A stretch of DNA of 64,000 bases from Diphasiastrum complanatum. Its lineage: Eukaryota; Streptophyta; Lycopodiopsida; Lycopodiales; Lycopodiaceae. This document shows positions 40,547 through 51,839 of the stretch, in pieces. The stretch is taken from assembly GCA_029204225.1 (NCBI GenBank), contig CM055107.1, positions 30,157,410-30,221,409 on the forward strand, read 5' to 3'. The notes below the pieces were generated by a model. It searched no databases. It was not told where the DNA came from and was given only the letters and a program-made list of their open reading frames with translations. Position numbers and translations under genes: made by a program. The number at the start of each line of letters is the position of its first letter. Position 1 is the stretch's first letter.

Positions 40547-41227
40547 TGTTGGAAAAAGAGAGGTGCGACAGCTTGTGGTGTTGAGAGACGTGTGAGAAAT
40601 TTCAACTAGTTTTGCTATTTTGATCATATTTGTATATTTGGCAATTGAGGCCAATTTTCATATGAGACTTAGAGTTTCACTTTTCAAAGTTATATTAGTC
40701 TAAAAGCATTTTAATAAGCACTTTTTGAAAGTGTGGAAAAGTGTAGTACACGAGTTTTAGAATATTCAATTTGAATTTGGAGGCATTTGAATCTAGTCCA
40801 CATTAATGCTAGGGCTTTTCTTATGGAGGGAAACTAAACTCATTAATGAGTCATGGATCTGATATATATAGTTGTACACTCATGGGGAGAGACACATTCT
40901 CTCTCTCTTATCTCAATTCATGCTTATGGGTTCACTTATCCATTGGTGCACTATATTTATAATATCTTGCAATCTTGTGTGTAGAATGCTTATTTTATGT
41001 TATTTTTGGATCCACACGTGTGAAATACAGTATCTTACTATTTTTGTACAGACAAAAACTTCATCATTTCTTATGTTTGATTTTTAATCGGGTTCCTATT
41101 AATTTTGCATGTCTTTCATTGAATAGATGTTGATTTTTCTACATTGGCAAGATTGGTAGAGTTGATCTTTTTCTAACCAAAGATCAAGTTATGGATTTGG
41201 ATCTTAATTGATCCCAAATCCTTCACA
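40547..41227 (+). mobile_element. Copia 5' LTR
   Basis: It starts TGTTGGAAAAAGAGAGG and ends TCCTTCACA, followed at once by a perfect PBS. A TATA-like gatatatatag occurs near 40860. The length is 681 bp. No matching 3' LTR is in the window. Confidence 0.8.
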
Positions 41228-41239
41228 TGGTATTAGAGC
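41228..41239 (+). other. Copia primer-binding site
   Basis: TGGTATTAGAGC directly after the LTR end; initiator-Met tRNA type. Confidence 0.85.
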
Positions 41240-41395
41240 TTGTGTTTTAGATGATGAAATGATCAAGTACATCTGTGAAGGATTTGGGGGAGATATCAAT
41301 GCTAGAGCATGCTAGATTGACTTCTACTCAAAAATCGGGTTGTAGATCAAAACTCATTCTAGGTCAATGAACTTGAGGAATTCTAATTTCACACC

Positions 41396-41572
41396 ATGCT
41401 TGCTGGAAATAGCCGCAATGATAGGCTTACCTCAAGCAACTATTCATTGTGGAAAGTGATGATGGAATCACTTCTTGAGATGAATGATGTTTTGGATATT
41501 GTTGTAGGTTTGGAGGAGAGGCCAACAACACGACAAGAACAATTGAGATATGAAAAGAGCATTAGAGAAACT
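41396..41572 (+). pseudogene. Copia gag N-terminus, truncated
   Basis: From the ATG at 41396 the frame encodes about 59 residues (MLAGNSRNDRLTSSNYSLWK, then VMMESLLEMNDVLDIV and LEERPT) and ends at TAG 41573. This is the N-terminal UBN2/DUF4219-type part of a copia Gag, 157 bp downstream of its PBS. Everything after about 41575 is no longer copia. The unknown exon pair of 42012-43400 follows instead. Confidence 0.8.
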
Positions 41573-42011
41573 TAGAGCCCAAAGAGGGCCTTTGAAAAAC
41601 ATGCTTTTTTATTTTTTTTCTTATTTTTGTTGCCATGTGGACCAATTGAAACCTAACGTAGAATTTTCCAAATATAAATAAAATAAAAACTATTAAAATA
41701 AATTGTTGTTTCATCGAGAAGCATGTGAAAATGCTATTGGTTGATGAGGCCTGCCCTTCCAGCTCATCACTGCCCGAAGAGACCCGAAAATATTGAAAAT
41801 GAATATGACAGATGGTTGAAATGAGAAAATCGATGTACCATTAATGTATGTGCATTGTCAAATTATGTTTAACAAGTTAACCAGTGTTTCAAATTTACGC
41901 CAACACATTTTCTTAGATTCATGGCTTTTTGTCTACGCAAATTTTCAAATTCATAGTTCAATGTTTTAGATTTTTGCATGCACATTACGAATGGCGCCAT
42001 CAAGGAAGCCG
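41573..42011. other. No gene seen
   Basis: Junction sequence between the truncated gag and the unknown gene fragment. It is AT-rich, with a GC-richer patch near 41740-41790 and no recognisable coding. Confidence 0.4.
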
Positions 42012-43400
42012 TGCTCCTAAATTGACTCTGTGCTTCTATTCAACGAGAAAGATGCTAATGGATTATGGGTGCCAAGAAAATATTCAAAAAACTCTTGGGT
42101 TTTGATGCATCAATCATCAAAAGGAGCATTTTGAAAAAGTAAATGGTCAAAACTATCATTTCGATCTTATTGGAAGGCCATAATTTTGGATTTCAGAACA
42201 TCATCAGGAGAAAAATCTATTTTTGAAATTCTAGTCCAACATGTATATATGCATTCAGAGATAAATGTGCAAGGATTCAACCGTCAAGATCACAAAAAAA
42301 ACAACTGTGAGTATTATAATCTTGATACTTAGATTTTTGTCATTCATAAATATCTAATAGTAAACTTGTTAATCTGATCATTTTTCTCTTGCAGATATAT
42401 ATCCATCCAACATAAATGAATGGGAGCCCATCTTTAACAGGTGTGTTAGATGTTATTCACACTGATATTGGACAATAACAATATTGAGGTAGAACTGCAA
42501 AAGATCTAGCTGATAGTGGGATCTTTTTTTATGAATCAATGTACATTCCTGATAGAAAAAGAAATTTTGGACAAATAGTCCCAATTCCATTACCTAGTTC
42601 TGATAGTTATAAATGGATTGCACCAGATGCTACAGTTTCAAAATCATTTCGTTGCAAGATATATAATGATGTAAAAAATTCATTAAAAATGAGCACGGAA
42701 TAAAAAATAGTCAGATTGAGTTGGTTTATTTTCTTGAATATATTTGTGGATTTTCTTTTCAAGTGTCAATGTACACAAAACTTCAACGATGTTTCTATGC
42801 AAAAATTTATCAGATAGTTTGTTATCTGAACTTATGGATGAAGGCTGGGACAAAAGATCAGATGGAGAAATAGAATGCAGAATTAAAATGTCTTCCATGT
42901 GCTTCCGTCATCAAATTGAAAAACAAATGTTGAGCTTATGCTTCCATTATCAAAGATGAAAAAAAAATAAAGGTAAATGGGTGCCACTTGATCAAGACTT
43001 GGAAGCCAATGGACATTCAAAACAAAAACATATTGAAATTATATGCAATGATGTCGTTTTGACGTGTGTTGAGGTGGAAGAAGATTGGAGTCCAAAGTAC
43101 ATCAGGCGAGAACTATTGCTCTTACAAGATGATGTACTTTCAGACTTTAGATTCATTTTCAATGGTAAACTCGTCAATAAATGTAAACACTCAATCCTTT
43201 ATGAATAGTTTCAGTCAAAACTTTCTAATACAATCTATGAACTACAATTTGTATTAGTTTTATGCAGGTACGTAAAAGACATGAGCTCGAGATCAAATGC
43301 AGAGATATTGACAAAACAATCCAACTTATGGAAGATAACTGAGATTCACTATCAGCAAATACCTGTCAATCATCATGCCTTTATATCAATATAGAAAATT
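42012..43400 (+). pseudogene. Unknown intron-containing gene fragment, copy U1
   Basis: I do not recognise the protein. Exon a (about 42012-42306) reads NEKDANGLWVPRKYSKNSW, then MHQSSKGAF, a stop, and later FEILVQHVYMHSEINVQGF. The intron is 42307-42394 (GTGAGT...TTGCAG) and joins in phase 1 to exon b, which reads YIYPSNINEWEPI, then (after a 1-nt shift) GVLDVIHTDIG, DLADSGIFFYESMY and WIAPDATVSKSF. A later frame gives DEGWDKRSDGEIECRIKMSS, then HIEIICNDVVLTCVEVEEDW and FRFIFNGKLVNK, and a further exon from about 43268 reads VRKRHELEIKCRDIDKTIQL. Several stops and shifts show decay. Copy U2 (55560-56505) has the same order and the same intron. It follows a truncated copia gag. Confidence 0.65.
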
Positions 43401-43564
43401 GCATTCCAGTATTACACTATGGACACAACCTGATTGTAAGAATCTATATTGATATCAATAAAAAAGACCCATAAACATGTTGTTTACATGTAAAATGATT
43501 GTATCTTTTTTTTTTTTTTGATGTATCTCTATTTAAAATAGATCTCTATATTTTTTTTATCAGT

Positions 43565-44085
43565 ATTAGGAACTGATAAGGGAAAAACTCCTTCTATAAT
43601 CTCGCCTTCCTCTGTTTCGGGAAGGGCCTCTATGCCTTTTAAGACAAGAGGACTCTCTGTTATAATATCACCTTCCTCTATATTAGGAAGGACTTCTATT
43701 CCTTTTTGATCATATGTAATAAGATCTGCATTCTAAGCAACCTGAAAGGTTATTAAGGTAGGAGCAGCTTGCTTTTGAGGGCCCTCGATCTCAGGTGCAA
43801 TGCTTACACCATTCTGGGCATAGGTTCTGATCAACTCTTGTTGAAATCTATATACATCGAGGAGTATATGGCTCAAGAGTGAACTGTCATTACAAAACAC
43901 GAGAATCAGTAAATTACAAACAATGATAGTAAAGAAATGTGAATCAGAATGAAAGGAACTACAAATGAACAGAATATTACATTTTCAATATCTACATCCA
44001 CTTGTAAATTATACCACTTAGAAAATAGCTTTGTATTGTACAGGACGGACCATGCACAACTAAAAGCGTCCTTTTGCTGTACACA
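43565..44085 (-). pseudogene. Unknown exon pair on the minus strand
   Basis: Exon 1, 44085-43981, is exactly 35 codons between tatgcag and GTAATATT and reads CVQQKDAFSCAWSVLYNTK... in one open frame. Exon 2 begins after atgacag at 43883. It reads SLLSHILLDVYRFQQELIRT, AQNGVSIAPEIEGPQKQ and TLITFQVA, a stop, then NADLITYDQKG and two related acidic units (GIEVLPNIEEGDIITE and GIEALPETEEGEIIE) down to about 43565. The family is not recognised. The splice signals, open frames and internal repeat suggest a true gene remnant. The two exons need a frame adjustment, so it is probably decayed. It converges with U1. Confidence 0.45.
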
Positions 44086-44954
44086 CTGCATATATTGAAC
44101 GAAAATTAGTGACAGAAAATTTATTTATGCTATGATGATAGATTTGAACTAAAAAAAAGAATACATGCATATCAAAGATAAATTAAATATACCTTGAGAG
44201 ATCTATAATAGAAGATCCTCCACGAGTATTGGCATTTCTTGAGCTCCTTGATCATATTGGTTTCTTGTGTGATGCTTTCTATGATCTTGCACTTCCATCT
44301 CTATGTGTGGTTGTGGAATTAGATTAAACTTGTGGAATAGTGTAGGATCAGCATTCAAGTAAACTAAATAGGTTGAAATTGTGGCATAGATCTTGCAAAT
44401 ATCTTGACATTTTAGTTCTTGAAGTTCTTGGGCTATCCAAGAATCAAGAGATGAGTGATTCTTGATTCTTGAACATTCATAATGTTGTCTTTTAACCTTC
44501 TTGTTTCTTGCATTCTTATTTCTGGATATTTTGTTGCTTGTAGTTTAATCTGCACTTTCAAGAACCGTTTTCCAGTCGTTACAAGTAGAAGTAGACATTT
44601 GATAGGTGTTCAATCGTGCTGCATCCTACTCCTTGTTGAACATCATGGCTTGCATCTTCTTTGGATTGTAAGAACGAAGACCTATGGAATCCCACTGACA
44701 GGCGGGATTTAAAACTATACTACAACACCCTCTTACTACCTGGCTGAATGTTTAAACCAAGACTCCAATTGCCAAGAATGTCCTACAGATTCTAGTAACA
44801 AACAATAAGAAAGAAAGTCAAAAAGCAATGTGCGAAACTGTGTTGAACCTAAGCAGAGAATAAACCATCACTGATGAGGAATAAGTGAACTTTTGGTCCA
44901 GTAGAATTACATAGATGACAAATAGTGTCTACCATATGTCTTTTCATTGTTGGA
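44086..44954. other. No gene seen
   Basis: No supported coding region. A PBS or LTR for the gypsy element that follows should lie here or further upstream, but I could not identify one. Confidence 0.4.
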
Positions 44955-47738
44955 CACTCATTTATGGTGTGATTCTTCACACAAAGGAAAAGTTTGTCCA
45001 TATTGGAGCACACCTCAACACCGAACAATGTCTGACCTTCAAGAAGCTCCTTAGAAAATATCGTCATAACTTTGCATGGAACTACAAGGACATGAAGGGG
45101 GTAGATCCCTCGATTGTCGTGCATAGAATCCCATTAAAGAAGGATGCTAAACCCCATGCCAGTAGACCTTATCGTTGTAATCCAGTCTACAGAGCACGCA
45201 TCAAAGAAGAACTCCAAAAGCTCTTGGAGGCAGGTTTCATCTACGAGCTGGAACATACAATTTGGGTATCACCTATCGTTGTGGTCCCAAAGAATAATGG
45301 GAAGCTTTGTATCTGTGTCGAATATTGCAAATTAAACATTTCCACAGAAAAAAATCATTTTCCAATCCCGTATGGCAAATCCATATTGGAAAACCTAGCT
45401 GGGGATGAAGTTTACTCCTTCTTGGATGGCTTCAGTAGATACAAATTAGTTGTTATCTCTAGACCAATCCAAAATGGCTTTTGCTACAGAATGGGGTATC
45501 TTCTGCTGGTGCGTTATGCCATTTGGATTGTGTAATGTGCCATGTACCTTCCAACGTGTCATGCAAGCAGCATTTTATGATCTCATAGGTGACAACCTTA
45601 AGATCTATCTTGATGACCTTGGGGTGCACTCGGAAGAATCCACGCACCTGGACGTACTCGAACGTATTTTCATACAATGCCAGAGGTATGTTGTTTCTCT
45701 TAATCCTGAAAAATGTCAGATATGGGTCAGCCACGGTGTCGTACTTGGTCACATTGTATCGCGCAATGGGATTGCCACCGACCCAGAGAAGATCAAAGTC
45801 ATCGTTGAGAGGTCAGAACCTAAAACGGTCCGAGACGCTTATTGTTTTATGGGTCACGCTAATCACTATCGTTGTCATATTTGCGATTTTGCTAGTAAAG
45901 CACGATGGATATACAAAGTGACCGTAAATCCTAAGTGGACGGATGAACAGAGAAAGGCCTTCCAAGAACTCAAACATGCCTTGACAACTGCTCCTATCTT
46001 GCGAGCTCCAAATTACACGAAGGAGTTTCGTGTGCACACTGATGCATCGAAGTTTGCCATCGGTGCAGTGCTAACTCAACCCGAAGAGTACAAGAAGGAC
46101 TATCCAATTCGTTTCCATAGTAGGCAATTAATATCTGCGGAGATGAACTACACCACAACCGAGAGGGAAGCATTGGCGATGATTTATGCCATCCAAAAGT
46201 TTCGACATTATCTTCTAGTTAAACCCTTTGTATTTTTCACAGATCATCAAGCGTTATTTTACCTCGTGAACAAAACTTGCACACCAGGTAGAATCACACG
46301 TTGGTTGCTATTACTACGAGAATTTGAATTTCGTATTATTGTGCGCAAGGGATCGCAACATTTTGTCACTGATCACCTATCCAGAATACCGAGTAATGAG
46401 AAACCAATGGAGGACATCAATGATGACCTACCTGATGCAATACTCTTCCAAATTGACTGTACCCCCATGTGGGCCAAAGACATCACAGAGTTTTTAACAA
46501 TGGGGTTACTAGATCCGACGATGTCGAAACCTGCCCAACGCACACTTATCTACAAGCTGGCACCCTATACACTTATAGCAGGGCAACTTTATAGAAAGGG
46601 TGCAGACGATGTGATTAGACGATGTTTGACTGAGGGCAAGATTATTCCCATCATATCCTTGCTACACGAAGGAATTGGTGGTGGACACTTTGCCTTAGAA
46701 AACACAACTAGGAAGATCTTACTAGCTGGGTATTGGTGGCCTTCACTATTTAAGGACACTCATAACTTTGTAAAGGCTTGTGATGTGTGCCAAAGAGCCA
46801 AAAGGCCAGAATTTTCAGATTATATGCCTTCAACCCCCATCTTATCTGAACAAGCATTTTTCAAATGGGGTATCGATTATGTAGGACCAATCAGTCGTGT
46901 TGCGCGATTCACACAGGCAAGATATATTATCGTGGCGACAGATTATTGCACGAAGTGGGTAGAGGCTCGGGCGGTAAAGAACACCGATGCCAAAACCATT
47001 GCTCAGTTCTTTTATGAGCAGATCATTGTACAATTTGGTTGCCCACTCGAAATCGTCAGCAACAAGGGTACACACTTTTTGAACACAGTAATTGAACACT
47101 TGTTGTCGACCTTCCTAGTTGTTCATCGCAAAAGTGCCCCATATTACCCAAGATGTAATGGGCAGGCTGAGTCCACGAATAAGGTTCTATGCGAGATCCT
47201 CACGAAAACGGTGGAAGCCAGTCGGTCGGATTGGGAGTTCGAATTACATGCCACTTTATGGGCATATCGAACAACACCCAAAAAGGCCACTAGTACGACA
47301 CCATTCCAACTCACGTATGGACAAGAGGCCGTGATGCCTGTAGAATTCTATGTCCCATCTTTACAAGTAGCCTACGATTTGAAACTAGACGAAAGTCAGA
47401 TCCTTGCCCATAGGCTATTCCACCTCCATAAGCTTTGCGAAACAAGAGTCATTAGTGTGCATGCACAACAACTGCACAAAAGACGTCAATAAGATTGGCA
47501 TGACCGCCATATTAAGTTGAAGGAATTTAAAGAAGGAGATAGAGTTCTTCTCTATCAAACGAACGTACATAAGGGCAAACTTAAGTTTATTGGCCAAGGT
47601 CCCTATATCTTTGATCAGATCTTTGCATCGGGCTACGCTAAACTTAAAACCCTCGAAGGCATTCCTCTGGACATGGTAGTGAACATGAGTAGATTACGGC
47701 GATATCATAAGCCCTGCTATTCCTTAGACATGTACTAA
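44955..47738 (+). pseudogene. Ty3/gypsy pol (RT-RNase H-integrase), nearly complete
   Basis: The frame 44955-45535 has the RT start (LLRKYRHNFAWNYKDMKGV, RARIKEELQKLLEAGFIYE, VSPIVVVPKNNGK). A frameshift near 45455 leads into a 680-codon frame (45450-47492). This holds the RT palm (MPFGLCNVPCTFQR, IYLDDLGVHS at residues 52-61), RNase H (D198, E240, D265), the integrase zinc region (H406, H413, C444, C447) and the core with D476 and E574. The middle catalytic Asp is Asn (N538, SNKGTHF). After TAA at 47490 the same frame continues through RHIKLKEFKEGDRVLL to 47738. One frameshift, one stop and D-to-N are the only clear lesions seen, so this is a fairly young dead copy. Gag, protease and LTRs were not found. 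Confidence 0.92.
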
Positions 47739-48270
47739 TTGATTGTGTGTTATGTGTGTGTGCCTGCATGTCTGTAATTTCCGTCGTTTTGTGATAATGT
47801 TCATTTTTTTAATTCATTTTTTACACCCTTTTCCGTTGAATTGTTTGCATGTTTAACAATCAATACTTCTTAGGATAGTTTAGGTATGAATTCTCGCAAA
47901 TCTACCTCACTTCTATCACTATTGTGCAGGTTTCAGGTAACAGCGTGCATGACCAGTGATAATCATGTCCCAAAACAGTAATCATCTTACGGTTTGAAGC
48001 TAGCATCACTTATTCTTGCAATCGATTGCAAGGAATTTATCTTCTTTCAAAAAAAAAAAAAAAAAAGATCACCACTCGCATAAGCTATCAGACAGCATAT
48101 TATCTATATTGTGGAGTCCCAAAACCAAGCAAAGTGCTTTATCAGACATGAAACCTAGCAGATACACTCAATAAATTCACTTGGTCTCATTTATTGATTT
48201 TTCCAAGAAGCTAGCAGTGGCTCGTCCTTTCCTAGAGCGGCTACACTTCGACACATGACTTTTCTCAGGT
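47739..48270. other. No gene seen; A-tract
   Basis: Spacer after the gypsy pol with an 18-bp A run near 48050-48066. No PPT or LTR is recognised. Confidence 0.45.
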
Positions 48271-48561
48271 GTGCAACATGAATGCTTGGTGCGTGCGGCT
48301 TATTCTATATTTGATGATGAGCTCCAGACATTCAGGATCCCTAGACGCAACGATGAGAATCCAACTCGTATATCGCCACATATCCTAAGCCATTTGGGAT
48401 TCCCGAATGAAGGAGAGCCTATTCACGATAGAGGGCAATCTTTTGATAGGAATTACTTGATGCATCTCTGTACGGAAGATGGTGACACCTCCATCTACAA
48501 CAATGACGGTTACGTTGTCAAACTCATCTCGGATTCAAGACTTAGGGCAATGGTGGACTAA
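48271..48561 (+). CDS. Unknown ORF, 96 codons
   Basis: An open frame ending in TAA at 48559-48561. Its base composition is more coding-like than the surrounding sequence. The product is hydrophilic and acidic (FDDELQTFRIPRRNDENPTR, HILSHLGFPNEGEP, LCTEDGDTSIYNNDGY). The first ATG in frame is at 48277 (MNAWCV-type start in another frame is not used), and a ttttctcag acceptor lies just before. No domain is recognised. It may be a 3'-terminal piece of the gypsy element or part of an unrelated gene. Confidence 0.3.
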   Translation: MQHECLVRAAYSIFDDELQTFRIPRRNDENPTRISPHILSHLGFPNEGEPIHDRGQSFDRNYLMHLCTEDGDTSIYNNDGYVVKLISDSRLRAMVD

Positions 48562-48605
48562 CAACAAAAACTATACCATGGGAATCAGAACCAATACTAT
48601 GCTGT

Positions 48606-48985
48606 AAAAAGGATCCTCCGGCTTCTACTATTACATCTGAAATATGTGATGTTTTATCTTTCAGCTCGGCACAAAATTTGGGACCTAATTTAAAGCTTTT
48701 ACGTGAATCTGGAAGAAAAAAATCAAAATAATTGCCAAGAAGATCAACTTTATTATCTGGGTAGGTCTCATACTAGTTATAATGGTCAGAATCAAAATAA
48801 ACTTGGGCAAGATCATATGGAATTCTAACAAAAAGATTATGTACAAGAACATAAAGAGAAGTAGATACAATATTTACAGATTTCTCTGTTATTTTGTCGA
48901 GCTCATCTTGGGTAATCAACACTTTTGGTGAAGAAACTTGTTGAGGAGTTGGACGAATAACAGGAGGAAGAAGGGGTGATGATTC
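48606..48985 (-). pseudogene. Unknown coding-like fragment, minus strand
   Basis: On the minus strand one frame reads PPVIRPTPQQVSSPKVLITQ, DELDKITEKSVNIVSTSLYV, VHNLFVRIPYDLAQVYFDSD, a stop, then YPDNKVDLLGNYFDFFLPDS and FCAELKDKTSHISDVIVEAG. That is about 125 residues with one or two in-frame stops and a plausible protein composition. I do not recognise it. Its 5' side faces the TATA-bearing region at 49068, so it may be the partner of a divergent pair with 49424-50348, or a transposon-captured piece. Confidence 0.35.
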
Positions 48986-49067
48986 TCAATCTGAATCAGA
49001 TTGACAGAGTGACATTCTTGACAGATCGACTGAAATGTATAACTCCTCCACACGTGCAATTTTTTTT

Positions 49068-49075
49068 TATAAATA
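49068..49075 (+). promoter_or_regulatory. TATA box
   Basis: TATAAATA, preceded by a T run and a cacacgtgca element (49050-49059), and followed by a CpG-richer stretch with a pyrimidine-rich leader (49100-49260). This is a good plant core-promoter layout for the exon-like sequence downstream. Confidence 0.45.
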
Positions 49076-49423
49076 GGTCATTTTCGACTCGGATTTTCAC
49101 GCAAATTTTCGATTTCAAGCGCGCCAGTTGCACTGATTACCCTCCGTTGACTTACTTGTGCTTGGAACCGATACTGCCTCGTCCAGCATCGCATTCAAGC
49201 ACGCCTTACATCTCATTTCTTTTCTGCTCTTTGTTCACGCACTCAAATCCGATATCCTAATTTCTAATATCTCTTTCGAGTGCACATTGCCTTGAGGTTC
49301 TTGTATGACCTGTAGTTTGCGCCTGAGAGCGATATTTGGAATTTTACATCTGTAGTTTTTGTTTAAAATGTCTAATTTTAGTTCTAGTTTGTTTTTTTTT
49401 ATGAATTTGGTATTAGTGATAAT

Positions 49424-50348
49424 TTGAAGTATTTCAAATCTCTTTTTTCTTCTTTTCTTTTTATTCTTCCTTCTATTACTGAGGGTCCTGGTGTGGAGGC
49501 ATTTTTTGAGATATATCTCAAATTTAAGCCTCTACTTAGTACTACGTTATTCAGATCTCAAAATAAGGACATGATTGATTATCAGGACCTGGTTGCACTC
49601 GACAAGCATAGCTATAAAGCTAAGCTTGACAGAATGTTCACCAAGTTACATAATGATTTCAAGTCTGTAGATGAGTGCCCAATTCACAATAAAAAATGTA
49701 GATTTGTTGATTTTCAGTTTGCATTTGTTTTTTTTTCTTTTATTAAGTATTTCTGACGATTCGAAGGCTGGCCCTTCCACTTCTGGCGCTGCTTCTTCCA
49801 GTGGTACAAAGAGTCTGAAAAGTCAAAGATTGTAGATATAGATACTTTTACGAGCATTGAATTAGATGATTGTTCAGATTTTGATCATGCTCGAAATAGG
49901 GCATCGTTTATAGGCCCTAGAACACCCACTACTCTTTCTCCTTCTGATAAATCTTTGATCACTTTGCCTACTTACAATATAGATAATAATTCTTTTTTGA
50001 CAATATCGGATCTTTTTGATTTCACTAAAGTTGAGACTCTTTGCATTTTGAGCAAAGAGCTTGATGAATTTTCGGATATAATTGATTTTGATGTTGATGA
50101 TCTTCTCCCTGGTGTTTTGACAATGTACATAATGATAAGTTTTATTCAGGAAAAGATTGCTTGAAAATGGTTGTGGAGGAAATGCGCAACAAAGAAGACG
50201 ATCTACCTTCTGAGGAGGAGTTTCTCAGAATCCAAAGTCAACTTGGTTTTCCACAACCAATTGTCTATTCCTCAACAATATTGACATCGAAAGGTGGACA
50301 TAATATTGATGGAGAGACAGTTATCAGGAAAGACAAAGCTGAATGCGT
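49424..50348 (+). CDS. Unknown gene, exon-like region cut by a GA array
   Basis: Not recognised. The first part (about 49480-49715) reads GPGVEAFFEIYLKFKPLLST, MIDYQDLVALDKHSYKAKLD, RMFTKLHNDFKSVDECPIHN and KKCRFVDFQ. After an intron-like T-rich gap, 49760-49820 reads DDSKAGPSTSGAASSSG. From about 49803, after a frame change, it reads ESEKSKIVDIDTFTSIELDD through DEFSDIIDFDVDDLLPGV, then in a further frame DCLKMVVEEMRNKEDDLPSE and LRIQSQLGFPQPIVYSSTIL up to a clean donor GC/GTAAGT at 50347-50349. Acidic, Ser-rich and coding-like. A TATA box lies upstream. The next exon is missing because a GA array and LTR follow. Frame breaks could be introns or decay. Confidence 0.42.
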
Positions 50349-50382
50349 AAGTTTTTGTATCTTATCATGTATCAGTAGATCT

Positions 50383-50838
<456 letters not shown>

Positions 50839-50842
50839 TGCC

Positions 50843-51490
50843 TCATAGATTGGCGCAACTGGTCCCAATGTCATGGACTCCCCTTTCATAATGTGGATAT
50901 GACAAGCTTGCTTGACTCTCTTGTCTGTCCAGGTATTCGTGGTATGCCATAACCTGACGACTTTCCTCAGCAGTCAATATCAAAGATTTAGGACAAGGTT
51001 TGTCATGGTATGGTGTTGGTGATTCACGTGTGGCCGTGTCAACTTGTCTTAGGATCTTTCTCTCCACATCTGCTTCATAACCAGGTGGCACTAGAAGTTT
51101 GTGTTTGTAGTGCAACTTCTTGGTTGGTGGATTTGCATGGCCATATGTAGGTTGCCGATTCAAGCAGGTAGAGTCATAACGGCTTTTCTTGGATCTCTTA
51201 GTGGACAATCACGACATGGGTGATTGATGCCGCATTGGTTCACACCAAGGATAAAAGGAGGACAGATCATTTCGGTGTGGACATTCTGATCTACGATGTT
51301 TACCTCCACATCTAAAACATTGTACCGTGTGTAAAATTTTGTCACCTTTCAATTGATGCACGTACACCGGTATCAGGTCTCCTTTGATCCTTTCCACGAA
51401 ATATAGTGGTGAGCCAATTTGGACTTCCCCTGCCTGGGATGATCCACTCGCTGATATTACCAATACGTCCACCGAACCTTGCCTAGCCAC
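50843..51490 (-). pseudogene. Zinc-knuckle gag-like protein of the non-autonomous element
   Basis: Two minus-strand frames lie in line. The first, 51490-51209, contains LKGDKILHTVQCFRCGGKHR and a zinc knuckle CFRCGGKHRRSEC (CX2CX3HX4C, one residue shorter than the classic gag knuckle), then WCEP. The second, 51208-50843, is basic at first (TKRSKKSRYDS) and ends HDIGTSCANL 5 bp before the 3' LTR. They may be one protein split by a stop at about 51208. No protease, RT or integrase is visible between the LTRs. A nucleic-acid-binding Gag-like role is inferred from the knuckle and the position. Confidence 0.6.
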
Positions 51491-51839
51491 TAGAGAAGAT
51501 TTTGAAAGTCATGAGACCGATCCACTTTCTTTGGAGGAGCGATCTGATGGCAAGCTAGATGGCATATATATGAGGGAATTGATGAGGAGGAGATGGAAGA
51601 GGAAAAAAAAAGCAGAAATATTCCTTTGTCTAGAACATTCACGGTTTGGCCAAGGGTAGATTTTATAAATAAATTCAATTATGCCCTTCTAGCGAAAAGT
51701 CTTATGACGAGGGATGATAATTGGAAAATCACTTATGTAGGTTTTTTTTGGCAAAGGGTTAATTTTGCCTTAAAAAAAACTACTTTTTGGCACTTCTCCG
51801 CAAGTTTATAGAAGGATTTTTCAATACCAACTATAACTC
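51491..51839. other. Internal region of the non-autonomous element
   Basis: Short open frames on both strands overlap here. The minus frame (51678-51490) may be an upstream part of the gag-like protein. Otherwise nothing is recognised. Confidence 0.3.
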
